61,021 nt of DNA from DATJHM01 sp035493895. Its GTDB lineage: Bacteria; Chloroflexota; Ktedonobacteria; Ktedonobacterales; Ktedonobacteraceae. The notes beneath the pieces are model-generated. The model made no database searches, had not been told where the DNA came from, and saw nothing but the letters and a program-made list of their open reading frames with translations. Position 1 is the first letter of the stretch; each line of letters opens with the position of its first letter. The position numbers and the translations under genes were made by a program. Below, piece by piece: positions 26,365-35,525 of this stretch. The DNA is taken from NCBI GenBank assembly GCA_035493895.1, contig DATJHM010000258.1:1-61021 (forward strand), read 5' to 3'.

Positions 26365-27057
26365 TTACTTTTTGCTGAGGATCTGCGCGGCCAGTTTCTC
26401 GCGTACACGCTCTACCCCCAGACGTGGACTGCTAAGAACGGGCTTGCCGATTTGCTCTTCGACGCTTGCCGCCAGATAGGCCATCGAAGCCTGCGCCAGC
26501 ACGATAACATCGACGGACTGCGCTAATTTTTGGGCCTGAGCCAGCACACGTTGATTATGCTGCTCACGTTGACCGCCCATGAGCAGAGCAAAGGCCCCCT
26601 CGGCCAGGCTCTTTGTCGTCGTCACCTGAACGTTCATACGCCGGGCGGTATCCAGAATTAATTGTTCGGTCGGTGCCAGCGTCGTTGGGACGGTTGCTAA
26701 AATGCCAATACGCGGCCCCAGTTCTACCGCTTTCTCGGCCATGGCCTCGTCAACTTTTACAACCGGCACATGAGCCGTTTCCTTTGCAATATCGAGAGCT
26801 GGCCCAAGCGATGAGCAGGCCGAGAAGATCAGATCGGCATTGGCCTGCTCGGCGCTCTGAACATGATTGGTCATACGCTGCACAACCCCCGGCGTGATCT
26901 CTCCCGCTTCGACCACATCCGAGAGCAGCGTGTCATCCACGATATTAATGATGCGTACATCTGGAAGGATCTCCGTAAACATCTGCTTGATCACTGGTTC
27001 TACATTGACAAAGACAAAACTTGTATGGATAATGGCCACTGTTTTTTTCTCTTGCAT
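26365..27057 (-). CDS. Asp/Glu racemase superfamily protein
   Basis: 230 residues. Starts TVAIIHTSFVFVNVEPVIKQMF; the first catalytic-type Cys is in FSACSSLGPALD, and the second half has GPRIGILATVPTT. At the place where racemases carry the second Cys (usually a C-T-H-like motif) this protein has VIVLAQASMAYL, with Ala-Ser. A two-base proton-transfer racemase mechanism is therefore doubtful; decarboxylase- or isomerase-like members of the superfamily also lack it. AAAGG lies 10 nt before the ATG. It probably acts in the acid-sugar pathway, with reaction unknown. Confidence 0.8.
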   Translation of the reverse strand: MQEKKTVAIIHTSFVFVNVEPVIKQMFTEILPDVRIINIVDDTLLSDVVEAGEITPGVVQRMTNHVQSAEQANADLIFSACSSLGPALDIAKETAHVPVVKVDEAMAEKAVELGPRIGILATVPTTLAPTEQLILDTARRMNVQVTTTKSLAEGAFALLMGGQREQHNQRVLAQAQKLAQSVDVIVLAQASMAYLAASVEEQIGKPVLSSPRLGVERVREKLAAQILSKK

Positions 27058-27158
27058 CTCTGCTTTACCTTTCTCCTGAAAACCTGACGACATGTTCCGC
27101 CATTCAGGTCATTCACTTTGCTACATTGCGTAAAATTGCGAATAGAACGAATAAAAAA

Positions 27159-28556
27159 TCACTCATCATGCAGGGTGCGATACACCGTGAGCAGCGTTTC
27201 CTCGTCGCCAACATTGCCCGGAAAAACAATATAAGGAACATGATGGAAGTGGTCAGCCTCATCGATGCGCCAGACCGGTACGCCGGGAGCAATCTGCCCG
27301 AGTACATAGCCTCTCCGCAATCCCAACCCTTTGTTCGCGACATCAAAAGAGGTAATACCGCCCTTCGCGATAAGAAATGCTGGCGTTTGCGCGAGGGAGG
27401 CCACGATCGCCGAAAGATGCAACGAGACCTCACATGAGAGCAGCAAACTTTCATCGGCGGAACGTCCCGTCACCAGTTCGCGACCAGTCATTACCATGAC
27501 CGATTGCTTTGTCGCCAGAAGCGCATCAATCTCAGCTCCCAGCCGGGAAGCCTCACGATGCGGCTCTTGCAAAAGACGTTGCACGTCGATCTCGAGCGTA
27601 GCGATGCCGGTTTCGGCGACAAGGCGTTCGACCTGACGTGTGGTGGTAGAAACGTGCGATCCCACGACCACCAGACCAGCGCCGTCCTTGACACCGATCT
27701 CCGCGCGTGTGAGCAGCGGCCGCTCGGTCATACGAGCCCGCGCACTCACGAAGCTGGCCGCAGAACGTACAAGGAAGTGGTTTGCGGAATTCTCGGCCAG
27801 GGCCAATCCCTCAACTAATACCGCCAGGTCCGCATCGGAAGCGGCATCGACGACGGTCACGGCCGGGGCCTGACTGAGGAAGCGAGCGACCGCTACAGGC
27901 CCACCACGCCGAATCACATTAATGGATAACAATCCTACTGTTTCGGCGGGGATCTTCTTCTCGCTCTTCTCTTCAACCCACTGCCGGATGTCACTGCTCT
28001 TAAAGCCGAATGTTGCATCACGGGCATAGGGAGTCTGCGCCACAGGCAGGAGCTGGTGATCGTGCCTGACCCACTGCACACCATTCACGGTATAGCGTCC
28101 GCCACCTGGAAAGGCTGGCACCAGCAGCACGCGGGCATCCTGCATCCGACCTGCATGGTACAATCCGTGCTGTACACGTTCGATATCCAGGGGAAAGTGG
28201 CCGCGCAACGTAGAGTCCGAGCGAATAATAACGTCGCAATGCACTCCCGTCTGTTGCATGGCGTGCGCGAGATTATGTATGATTTCATCGAATTGCTGGC
28301 GAGCATCTTCGCTGGTCAATGCGCGCGAATTGGTCGAGAGAAACGTCGTCGGTTCTTTCGAGGCAAGAATTGTAGCCAGGATATCACGGTCCCAGGTGGT
28401 CAGCACCGGTACATCATGCACGGTCTGGGTACCAGTGGGATCGTCATCCAGGATGATTACTGGTGCGGCGTGATGGGCGGGCGTCCTCTCGAACCGCCAT
28501 TCCTGAGGCAGCGATGACAGGACTCCGGTAATATCACTTCTGTCCAACACATCCAT
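27159..28556 (-). CDS. four-carbon acid sugar kinase family protein (DUF1537), copy 2
   Basis: 465 residues. N-terminal VIILDDDPTGTQTVHDVPVL and IRSDSTLRGHFPLD; C-terminal FLIAKGGITSFDVANKGLG and PGVPVWRIDEADHFHHVPY then IVFPGNVG. This copy is closer to the standard OtnK/DtnK pattern than the one at 23805 (TGTQTVHD intact). The two copies share motif order over their full length but have clearly diverged, so they probably act on different acid sugars. GGAGAG lies 7 nt before the ATG. It follows the ABC genes after a 133-bp gap with stem-loops. Confidence 0.9.
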   Translation of the reverse strand: MDVLDRSDITGVLSSLPQEWRFERTPAHHAAPVIILDDDPTGTQTVHDVPVLTTWDRDILATILASKEPTTFLSTNSRALTSEDARQQFDEIIHNLAHAMQQTGVHCDVIIRSDSTLRGHFPLDIERVQHGLYHAGRMQDARVLLVPAFPGGGRYTVNGVQWVRHDHQLLPVAQTPYARDATFGFKSSDIRQWVEEKSEKKIPAETVGLLSINVIRRGGPVAVARFLSQAPAVTVVDAASDADLAVLVEGLALAENSANHFLVRSAASFVSARARMTERPLLTRAEIGVKDGAGLVVVGSHVSTTTRQVERLVAETGIATLEIDVQRLLQEPHREASRLGAEIDALLATKQSVMVMTGRELVTGRSADESLLLSCEVSLHLSAIVASLAQTPAFLIAKGGITSFDVANKGLGLRRGYVLGQIAPGVPVWRIDEADHFHHVPYIVFPGNVGDEETLLTVYRTLHDE

Positions 28557-28584
28557 AAATTTTCTCTCCTACACTTTTTTCAAA

Positions 28585-28669
28585 GCAGGTGGGGTGGGAA
28601 ACAGATGAAAATGCATTCTTCTCTTCCCACCTGCCGCCGTCATCACATACTGCGTGCATGCGATGACGG
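28585..28669 (-). terminator. tandem stem-loops after binding-protein gene
   Basis: Reading the minus strand, CCGTCATC/GATGACGG (arms 28637-28644 and 28662-28669) lies 20 nt after the binding-protein stop. It is followed by GCAGGTGGG (28585-28593) paired with 28626-28634. The second is followed by an AAAAAAG-type run rather than a clean tract of U. Such structures often protect binding-protein mRNA and reduce expression of the next gene, here kinase copy 2. Confidence 0.5.
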
Positions 28670-28689
28670 AAGCATGAGCAACACAGGCG

Positions 28690-29745
28690 TTACCAGGCAT
28701 ACTGATTGATATTATCTTTAGTGAAGATCAACGGCTGCGAAAAGATCAGCACGCCATCATTCACCTGCCACGTACCCAGATTGCCAAGTTTCACCGAACC
28801 GTTTTTCGGCATCGCATTATTGGCAGCCAATCGTGCCACATACATCACCACCTGTCCCTCACGAACTTCATCCCACAGGGGGCTATAGGGGATCGTGCCG
28901 TTGAGCACATACTGTTTGATTGATGCTGGATCACTACAACCCGTCACGAAGACTTTTCCTTGCAGCCCGAGCTTGTCCACGGCTTCAGCGGCAGCAGGTT
29001 CGGCGGCACCGTCCGGAGCAATAATTCCTTTGACGGTCGGATAGGCGTGCAAGATGTTCTCTGCCGTGGTGAGTGATTGGGTCGGACTGGAGTTACCATA
29101 TTGCGTGGTTACGATATGCAGATTGGGATAGTTGGACTTGATGTACTTGTTGACAGCATTCAACCAATCGACCTGAATCGTAGCAGTCGGGCTGGAGGAG
29201 AGGACGGCAATATCCGCTTTCGGCCCGATAGATTTTACGAGACTGTCAACCAGCGCTTTGCCGGTGGCATCATAACTCGTATTCTGCACAAAAAAGTCTC
29301 GGGCCTGTGGCAACACATCAGAGTCGTAGGAGACGACTTTCATGCCCATTTGCCGGGCGCGCTCAAGGGCAGGCGCGAGCTCTGATGGGTTGTTCGCGGT
29401 CGTAGTGATGACGTTATAGTGCTGGGCAATCAGGCTATTGAAAATTTGCACCTGACCCTGAGCCGACGCGTCAACGGGCGCGGTATAATTGAAGTTGATA
29501 TTGAGCGGTCCCGCAACCTGCGTTGCCCCCTGCTTATTGGCCTGGAACACCGCCAGACCAAGCAGTTTCGGCACCATTGCCACCTTAATATTGGTTCCGA
29601 CATCAATCCCCTGATAGGTCCTGGCATTCCCTACGGCCATAGCGTTTGATCCAGCGCTTGTTCCGCAACTGGCCAGAATAATGCCACAGATAAAAAGCAG
29701 GCTGGCTCCCATTGAAGCCTTCGTCAACCATGTCGCCTTAGACAT
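28690..29745 (-). CDS. sugar ABC transporter substrate-binding lipoprotein (LsrB/RhaS-like)
   Basis: 351 residues. The signal peptide ends in ILASC with Cys27 as lipidation site. It is a type-I binding fold: VAMVPKLLGLAVFQANKQGA, then VVSYDSDVLPQARDFFVQNTSY, and GIIAPDGAAEPAAAEAVDKL. This is the autoinducer-2/rhamnose-type branch rather than the ribose branch. AGGAAGG lies 7 nt before the ATG, only 4 bp after the permease stop. The downstream kinases suggest that the ligand is an acid sugar such as threonate or erythronate. Confidence 0.9.
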   Translation of the reverse strand: MSKATWLTKASMGASLLFICGIILASCGTSAGSNAMAVGNARTYQGIDVGTNIKVAMVPKLLGLAVFQANKQGATQVAGPLNINFNYTAPVDASAQGQVQIFNSLIAQHYNVITTTANNPSELAPALERARQMGMKVVSYDSDVLPQARDFFVQNTSYDATGKALVDSLVKSIGPKADIAVLSSSPTATIQVDWLNAVNKYIKSNYPNLHIVTTQYGNSSPTQSLTTAENILHAYPTVKGIIAPDGAAEPAAAEAVDKLGLQGKVFVTGCSDPASIKQYVLNGTIPYSPLWDEVREGQVVMYVARLAANNAMPKNGSVKLGNLGTWQVNDGVLIFSQPLIFTKDNINQYAW

Positions 29746-29749
29746 TTTG

Positions 29750-30829
29750 CTACCTTCCTGGTGTATCACCTGATAATAAGGAATTTCTACGAAAAACGTT
29801 TGCCAGACGTGAGCGCACTTGCGAGCCTTTCCCGCTCAGGATGACCTTACTGCAAATTGCGATCAGCAAGATCACGCCGGTCACCATCGTCGAGACCATG
29901 TCGGAAAAGCCCAGAATGAGTAATCCCTGGGTCAGAAACCCGAGAATAAACACGGCAATAATTGCCCCCGTGACCGTTCCCTCGCCACCGAAAATATCTA
30001 TCCCGCCTAAAACCGCCATCGTGATTGCGGGCAAGAGCAGATCGTCTCCCATATCCGGTCGCACTGCGCTATAGAAAGCAGCGAGCAGGATGCCTGCTAA
30101 GCTGGCTAACACGCCGGACAGGATATAAGCAAGCAACAACGTACGCGAGACCTTGATACCCGAATAGCGAGCTGCCCGGCGGTTGTAGCCAATCATCACA
30201 ATAGAGCGACCAAACTCTGTCCGCCACATGGCAACGCCACAGAGCACAGCGATAACGGCAAAGATCACGAGTTGGATCGGCACCACGCCGCCGATCGTCC
30301 CGGTGCCAAGCGCATTAAATGCGCCGGGGAAGCCATACGGTGGATTGTTTCCAGCCAGAGCGGTTGCCAGACTGGAGAAGATGAAACCGGTGGCAAGCGT
30401 GGCAATCAGGGGCGGAATTTTCAGATAGACGGTCAGCACGCCATTGAGCAGCCCCAATCCGAGACCAATGATCAGCGCGAACACGACTGCCAGCCAGATC
30501 GGCACATGCGCCTGCCAGATGACCGCCATTACGACCGCACAGAGGCTGGCAATGGAGCCAACGGAGAGATCGATGCCACCACTGAGGATGACGATCGCCA
30601 CGCCAATGGCCGCCAGTCCGGTCGGCACAAAATTTTCCGTGAGAGCAAGTGGTCCCGCGGCACCGTTCCAGAAACCGCTTGCCGTCAACGAGAAAATGAC
30701 GATTTCAAGCAACAATATCGCAGTCAGGCTGACTTCCCAGGATGCCGCCCGGCTGACCAGATGAGCAATGCGGCGAATCTTGTGATCAGCGCCTTCGCTA
30801 ATTACGTTCTGTGAGGGCTCGAAAAGCAT
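29750..30829 (-). CDS. sugar ABC transporter permease 2 (LsrD/RhaQ-like)
   Basis: 359 residues with about nine hydrophobic helices of the BPD_transp_2 family. It includes GLAAIGVAIVILSGGIDLSVGS, MIGYNRRAARYSGIKV and AVLGGIDIFGGEGTVTG. GGAGG precedes the ATG. Its stop lies 4 bp from the binding-protein start and its start 3 bp from the other permease stop, so the set is a tight operon. It forms a heterodimer with the permease at 30833. Confidence 0.9.
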   Translation of the reverse strand: MLFEPSQNVISEGADHKIRRIAHLVSRAASWEVSLTAILLLEIVIFSLTASGFWNGAAGPLALTENFVPTGLAAIGVAIVILSGGIDLSVGSIASLCAVVMAVIWQAHVPIWLAVVFALIIGLGLGLLNGVLTVYLKIPPLIATLATGFIFSSLATALAGNNPPYGFPGAFNALGTGTIGGVVPIQLVIFAVIAVLCGVAMWRTEFGRSIVMIGYNRRAARYSGIKVSRTLLLAYILSGVLASLAGILLAAFYSAVRPDMGDDLLLPAITMAVLGGIDIFGGEGTVTGAIIAVFILGFLTQGLLILGFSDMVSTMVTGVILLIAICSKVILSGKGSQVRSRLANVFRRNSLLSGDTPGR

Positions 30830-30832
30830 AAT

Positions 30833-31852
30833 TTATTCCTCCGTGGCGGTGCCTGTATGGCGACTGATAAGCATAATATTCAGGATCACCGCAAGCAGGA
30901 TCAGCAATCCCTCGCCTGCCGGGTCCCAGATGGCGGGGATGCGCAGAAAGACGAAAACGGCGAGTAACAGCGTCAGAAAGATACTGCCGATGACACTGCC
31001 AACAACGCTGCCCTGCCCACCAGTAATGAGCGTGCCGCCGATGAGCACGGCTGCAACCGATTGGAGTTCGACATTCTCCGCAACGCCAGTCGTCGCAGTG
31101 GCGGCGGCAGTATAGGAGATGTAGACCAGTCCGGCAAATCCGGCCAGCGCGCCACACAGGACGTAGACCAGGAATAGAATTTTGCGCACGGGAATACCGG
31201 CATTGTGCGCACTCTCCTGATTGTTCCCAATGGCGTACACTTTTCGACCGAAGGGCGTATATTTCAAGACAAACCAGCCAAGCAAGGTAAACAGTGCCAG
31301 CAACAACACCGGAAACGGCACGCCCGGCAGGATCAGACCGTTGCCAAAGGCGGCATACGCGGGCGGGACGGACGTGACCTGCACGCCGTTGCTATAGAGA
31401 AACATGAAGCCCCCGTAAATACTCAGGGTGCCCAGCGTAACGATAATCGGCGGGATATGAGCAAAACTGATGAAGACGCCATTCACCGCACCCAGTATCG
31501 CCCCGATCGCGATTGCCAGCAGAATAGCAGCCCACAATGGCAATCCCTGATTGACGGACATCAATCCAGTGACCAGAGCCGTCAGACCCATGATCGGGGC
31601 TACAGAGAGATCAATTCCCTTACTGATGATGACAAAGGTCTGCCCGATTGAGATGAGGCCGAGCACCACCGCATTCAGCAGGATAAAGTCCAGATTACTG
31701 ATGGAGAGAAAATCGGGATGTAACGCGCCCAAAATGAGCGAGATGCCCACGGATACCGCAATCAAGAGCAGTTCGCGCTGTATGACGAATTTGACAATGA
31801 GCGACTTTCCTGTCGCCTGGGAAGCTGGTCGCACCAGAGATTCACTACTCAT
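30833..31852 (-). CDS. sugar ABC transporter permease 1 (LsrC/RhaP-like)
   Basis: 339 residues of BPD_transp_2 family. Contains GLISIGQTFVIISKGIDLSV, YAIGNNQESAHNAGIPV and AAVLIGGTLITGGQGSVVG, in the same order as its neighbour permease but only moderately similar. The ATG overlaps the stop of the ATPase gene by 4 bp (ATGA), so translation is coupled. Gene order ATPase-permease-permease-binding protein equals that of lsrACDB and rhamnose importers. Confidence 0.9.
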   Translation of the reverse strand: MSSESLVRPASQATGKSLIVKFVIQRELLLIAVSVGISLILGALHPDFLSISNLDFILLNAVVLGLISIGQTFVIISKGIDLSVAPIMGLTALVTGLMSVNQGLPLWAAILLAIAIGAILGAVNGVFISFAHIPPIIVTLGTLSIYGGFMFLYSNGVQVTSVPPAYAAFGNGLILPGVPFPVLLLALFTLLGWFVLKYTPFGRKVYAIGNNQESAHNAGIPVRKILFLVYVLCGALAGFAGLVYISYTAAATATTGVAENVELQSVAAVLIGGTLITGGQGSVVGSVIGSIFLTLLLAVFVFLRIPAIWDPAGEGLLILLAVILNIMLISRHTGTATEE

Positions 31853-33429
31853 TCGATGCCAACACCTTTCATTGCACTTGCGGCCGCTTCCTGTTTATCA
31901 TCGGCGAGGATCATTTTGCCGAGATTGCCCATCGTGAGATCCGCACCACTGAGTTCGCCCACGAGCTCACCTTCGTACACAGCCAGCACGCGATCACACA
32001 GGCGCACCAGTTCTTCGAGTTCGGACGAGATCACCACGACCGCTATCCCTCGTTCCGCCATCGACTCGATGACCTGATAGATCTCTTCTTTTGCGCCCGC
32101 ATCCACGCCGCGCGTCGGCTCGTCGAGAATCGCAATCTTCGGCTGTGTCAGCAGCCACTTGCCAAAAATGGCCTTCTGCTGATTCCCGCCCGAAAGAGAC
32201 TTAATGGGGACATTGATCGAGCGCGCTTTCACACGCATACGATCGACCATATTGGTCGCCGCCTTTTTTTCTTTGCTCAGATCAAGCAGATTACAGGAGA
32301 GTCCTTTGCCTTTAATGCGATCAAGATCACCGGAGGAGATGTTGTTATTCACACTCATGCGCACAAAAGCTCCATGTCTGGCACGATCTTCTGGCAGGTA
32401 AATCAGGCCTGCTTTGATGATCTTGCTCGTGGGCTCAGTGGTAATATCCCGCTCAAGAATCCTGACCGTTCCGGCATCTTTCTGGCGGATGCCGAAAATG
32501 GCCTCGGCTATCTCTGTGCGCCCGCTGCCAACCAGTCCGGCGAAACCGAGGATTTCGCCTTGCCTGACCGAAAAGTTGACGTTGCGAAAGTGTGGTTGGC
32601 TGGTCAAAGCCTGTACTTCGAGCATCGTCTTCTCAGTTGCATGGCATTCCGCACGTCGGGTGCCAATGACAAGAGGTCGTCCAATCATCTGCTCTACAAG
32701 CTTTTCTGATTTTGTTTCTGCGCGTTGAGTTGTCGAGATCAACGTTCCATCGCGCATCACGCTCAAACGATCACTGATCTCCAGAACTTCGTCCATGCGA
32801 TGACTGATAAAGCCAAGCACATTGCCCCGATTACGCATCGTGTTGATCACGCGAAAGAGGACCTCGACCTCGTGGCGTGTGAGAGGAGATGTGGGCTCAT
32901 CGAAAAAGACGACGTGACAGTGATGGGCAAGGGCACGCGCACATTCCACCAGTTGTTGTTGTGCAATGCTCAAGCGATTGGCAGGTGTGTCTACATCGAT
33001 ATGCAGTTCCAGTTGCGTCAGAATATCTCTGGCATCGTCGCGCAGGCGTTTCCAGTCCATCACCTGAATAATGCGCCTGCATGTGGGAGCGATACCAAGA
33101 AAGATATTTTCGGCAACGGACAGGTGAGGCATAAGGGCCGGTTCCTGCGGGACAAGATAGATGCCCTGGTGGAGAGCAACGTGTGGTGAATGGAACTGTA
33201 CGGTCTGACCTTTATGCAGAATAGAGCCGCCGTCTGGAGTATAGATTCCACTCAAAATTTTGAAGAGAGTTGATTTACCGGCACCATTTTCTCCCAGGAT
33301 ACTGTGCACCTCACCCGCACGGAATTGGATGGAGACGTCACGTAACACGGGAACGCCAAAAAAGGATTTGTGCAGGTTTTGCCCTGCCATCCCCTGGCGA
33401 TGATCGGTGACTAAGACATTGTCGCTCAT
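31849..33429 (-). CDS. sugar ABC transporter ATP-binding protein (LsrA/RhaT-like)
   Basis: 526 residues, two ABC domains. Domain 1: Walker A GENGAGKSTLFKIL, signature-like LSIAQQQLVECARAL, Walker B VVFFDEPTSPLT. Domain 2: GLVGSGRTEIAEA, LSGGNQQKAIFGKWL and IAILDEPTRGVDAG. GGAGG lies 12 nt before the ATG. First gene of the minus-strand acid-sugar block and divergent from the dehydrogenase at 33692, so the 262-bp gap must hold both promoters. Confidence 0.93.
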   Translation of the reverse strand: MSDNVLVTDHRQGMAGQNLHKSFFGVPVLRDVSIQFRAGEVHSILGENGAGKSTLFKILSGIYTPDGGSILHKGQTVQFHSPHVALHQGIYLVPQEPALMPHLSVAENIFLGIAPTCRRIIQVMDWKRLRDDARDILTQLELHIDVDTPANRLSIAQQQLVECARALAHHCHVVFFDEPTSPLTRHEVEVLFRVINTMRNRGNVLGFISHRMDEVLEISDRLSVMRDGTLISTTQRAETKSEKLVEQMIGRPLVIGTRRAECHATEKTMLEVQALTSQPHFRNVNFSVRQGEILGFAGLVGSGRTEIAEAIFGIRQKDAGTVRILERDITTEPTSKIIKAGLIYLPEDRARHGAFVRMSVNNNISSGDLDRIKGKGLSCNLLDLSKEKKAATNMVDRMRVKARSINVPIKSLSGGNQQKAIFGKWLLTQPKIAILDEPTRGVDAGAKEEIYQVIESMAERGIAVVVISSELEELVRLCDRVLAVYEGELVGELSGADLTMGNLGKMILADDKQEAAASAMKGVGIE

Positions 33430-33691
33430 ATTGACTGAATACCTCCAAGCATCTTTGCTCTATCCTCTATAACAGAGAACTATCGTCATCAGAAATTATC
33501 ATCTGATATCGGGTAATGGGTAAGTCATTTGTAAAAAATATACCTGGGAATAAAACAATCTACCTATGAAAAATTTCACAGTAGAAAAAATCAGAATGAT
33601 GTATGCTGCTATACAAATGATCTATGTTTCGCTACAGAAGTAGAGAGTTTACCGTATCTCTCATGGTGAATACAGAAAAGAGCGTGACACA

Positions 33692-34606
33692 ATGACTCAA
33701 CAGATGAGCAGCAATAAACCACGTATTGGTTTTATCGGCCTTGGCGTTATGGGTCGCCCGATGGTGGGCAACCTGCTGAAAGCGGGCTTTGCCTGCACGG
33801 TCTACGATATCGATCCCCGGCCAGTTGAGATGCTGGTGGCGCAAGGTGCGCAAAGCGCGGACAGCGCCCGGGCGGTGGCGGTGGCCAGCGATATCTTCGT
33901 AACGATGGTGGTGAATGATGCACAATTTCAAGCAACACTGTTTGCGCCCGGCAACGCAGCACAGGCGCTCAAGCCCGGCGCGATTGTTATTGGTATGAGC
34001 ACGATGAGCATTAAAGCTGTTCGGGAGGCGACCGAACGACTGGCTGAGCAGGGCGTGCAGTATCTGGATGCGCCGGTCAGTGGTGGTGAACCGGGCGCGA
34101 CGCAGGGCACATTGAGCATTATGGTTGGTGGTCCCACGGCTCTCCTCGAACAATGTAGCCTGCTTCTATCAACATTGGGATCCAATATCTATCATGTGGG
34201 GGAGCAGGCAGGCAGCGGGCAGGCCGTGAAAATGATCAATCAGTTGATGGTGTGCGTGCATAACGCCATTGTGGCGGAAGCGCTTACCTTTGGCGAGAAA
34301 GTGGGGCTGGACAAGGCGATGCTGCTCGAGGTCATCAGCAAGAGTGCGGGCAATAGCTGGATTCTCTCAGACAGAGGGCCGCGCATGGTTTCCGAGCAAT
34401 TTTCCCCGCCCAAAAGTGCCCTCAATATCCTGGTGAAAGATCTGGGATTTGTGATCGATACGGCCAACAGCATGGGCTATCCTCTGCTCCTGGGCACTGC
34501 TACGCACCAGATCTATAAGATGGCGCATCTCAAGGGATGGGGACAACTGGATGATTCGATTTTGAAGAAACTGATGGAAGAGATCAGCGGATTGGAAGAG
34601 AGCTGA
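33692..34606 (+). CDS. 3-hydroxyacid dehydrogenase family, LtnD/GarR-like
   Basis: 304 residues. NAD motif IGFIGLGVMGRPMVGNLLKAGF; substrate motif DAPVSGGEPGATQGTLSIMVGG; catalytic Lys in GSGQAVKMINQLMV. The family includes L-threonate dehydrogenase (LtnD) and tartronate-semialdehyde reductase (GarR). With two DUF1537 kinases across the divergent promoter, LtnD-type oxidation of a C4 acid sugar to a 2-keto acid, then phosphorylation, is a coherent pathway. The ATG at 33692 has only a weak AAAAGAG upstream; a second in-frame ATG is at 33704. The expected aldolase/decarboxylase (OtnC type) is not in the window. Confidence 0.88.
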   Translation: MTQQMSSNKPRIGFIGLGVMGRPMVGNLLKAGFACTVYDIDPRPVEMLVAQGAQSADSARAVAVASDIFVTMVVNDAQFQATLFAPGNAAQALKPGAIVIGMSTMSIKAVREATERLAEQGVQYLDAPVSGGEPGATQGTLSIMVGGPTALLEQCSLLLSTLGSNIYHVGEQAGSGQAVKMINQLMVCVHNAIVAEALTFGEKVGLDKAMLLEVISKSAGNSWILSDRGPRMVSEQFSPPKSALNILVKDLGFVIDTANSMGYPLLLGTATHQIYKMAHLKGWGQLDDSILKKLMEEISGLEES

Positions 34607-34700
34607 ATCGATCATGGAATTCAGCTCCAGCGTATTCAGACAGAGCTGAGATCCCCTGTAGTCCCTGGTAGAAGTCTCATCTTCAGTCTGGTCTTATTAT

Positions 34701-34723
34701 CTCATGCTTTCTTCAAGCATGAG
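34701..34723. other. short stem-loop after dehydrogenase gene
   Basis: CTCATGCTT (34701-34709) pairs with 34715-34723 around TCTTC. It lies 95 bp after the dehydrogenase stop and 86 bp before the TetR gene. No T-tract follows on either strand. It contains TTCAAGC, the core of the palindrome at 34760, so it may be a secondary regulator site rather than a terminator. Confidence 0.35.
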
Positions 34724-34759
34724 AATCCCTTGACAGGCCCGGCAGTTCTCCTTACACTT

Positions 34760-34777
34760 TATTCAAGCGCTTGAATA
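34760..34777. promoter_or_regulatory. 18-bp perfect palindrome, candidate TetR operator
   Basis: TATTCAAGCGCTTGAATA is a perfect palindrome 31 bp upstream of the TetR-family ATG. Size and position fit autoregulation by that protein. The half-site TTCAAGC also appears in the stem-loop at 34701-34723. Confidence 0.6.
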
Positions 34778-34808
34778 CCTTTTCCTTGAGAACTGCTGGA
34801 GCATAAAT

Positions 34809-35408
34809 ATGACCAGGATAGAGGCAAGCAGTGCACGCCGCAGCGAGATCATCGAAGCCACCATTCAGGTGCTGGCTCGCGATGGAATCGCCGAGACCAC
34901 CACCAGGAAGATCGCGGCTCAGGCACGCGTCAATCAGGCAACGCTGCGCTACTATTTCGGGAGCAAGGACGATCTCCTCTTCGCCGTCCTGCAAGAGATG
35001 ATGCGCCAGACCAACGAACTGGTCCGTTCGGTCGCTACGACTGAAGGTTCGTTGCGAGAAGCTATCGTTGCCTCGCTCAAAGCGTTCTGGTCGCAGGTCG
35101 AAACCTCTCCAGATCTACAAATCATGCAATATGAGCTCACGCTCTACGCCTTGCGTCACCCCGATTCGGCCTGGCTGGCAAAACAACAGTACGATGGCTA
35201 CTGCTCTGTTGTGGAGACGCTCTTCCAGGACGCGGCCGTACGCGCGGGTCAGACATGCGCGCTCTCTTTCGCAGATCTGGCACGCTTCGTCATCGGGGGC
35301 CTCGATGGTCTCATCCTGCAATTCATCAGTGATCGCGATCCCGTCCGCGCACGATACGACCTGGATCACCTGATTGCCGCCGTCATCACCTTAGCCAACG
35401 TCGATTGA
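34809..35408 (+). CDS. TetR-family transcriptional regulator
   Basis: 199 residues. N-terminal helix-turn-helix RSEIIEATIQVLARDGIAETTTRKIAAQARVNQATLRYYFGSKDDL in the usual spacing (about 10-55), followed by a C-terminal ligand/dimer domain with IMQYELTLYALRHPDSAWLAKQQYDGY, as in regulators with a TetR_C_6-like domain. No clear ribosome site precedes the ATG. It probably represses itself and the three-gene group that follows (PLP enzyme, flavoprotein, permease), through the palindrome at 34760. Confidence 0.88.
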   Translation: MTRIEASSARRSEIIEATIQVLARDGIAETTTRKIAAQARVNQATLRYYFGSKDDLLFAVLQEMMRQTNELVRSVATTEGSLREAIVASLKAFWSQVETSPDLQIMQYELTLYALRHPDSAWLAKQQYDGYCSVVETLFQDAAVRAGQTCALSFADLARFVIGGLDGLILQFISDRDPVRARYDLDHLIAAVITLANVD

Positions 35409-35525
35409 TTCTCATCCTTTATTTGATTTTCGCTCTTATTGTTTGTTTATTTTGTTTATGAGGATGGATCATTATACACAGGCAATCATCGTACACAAGC
35501 TTATCTGGCATAAAGGAGCAGGGAT

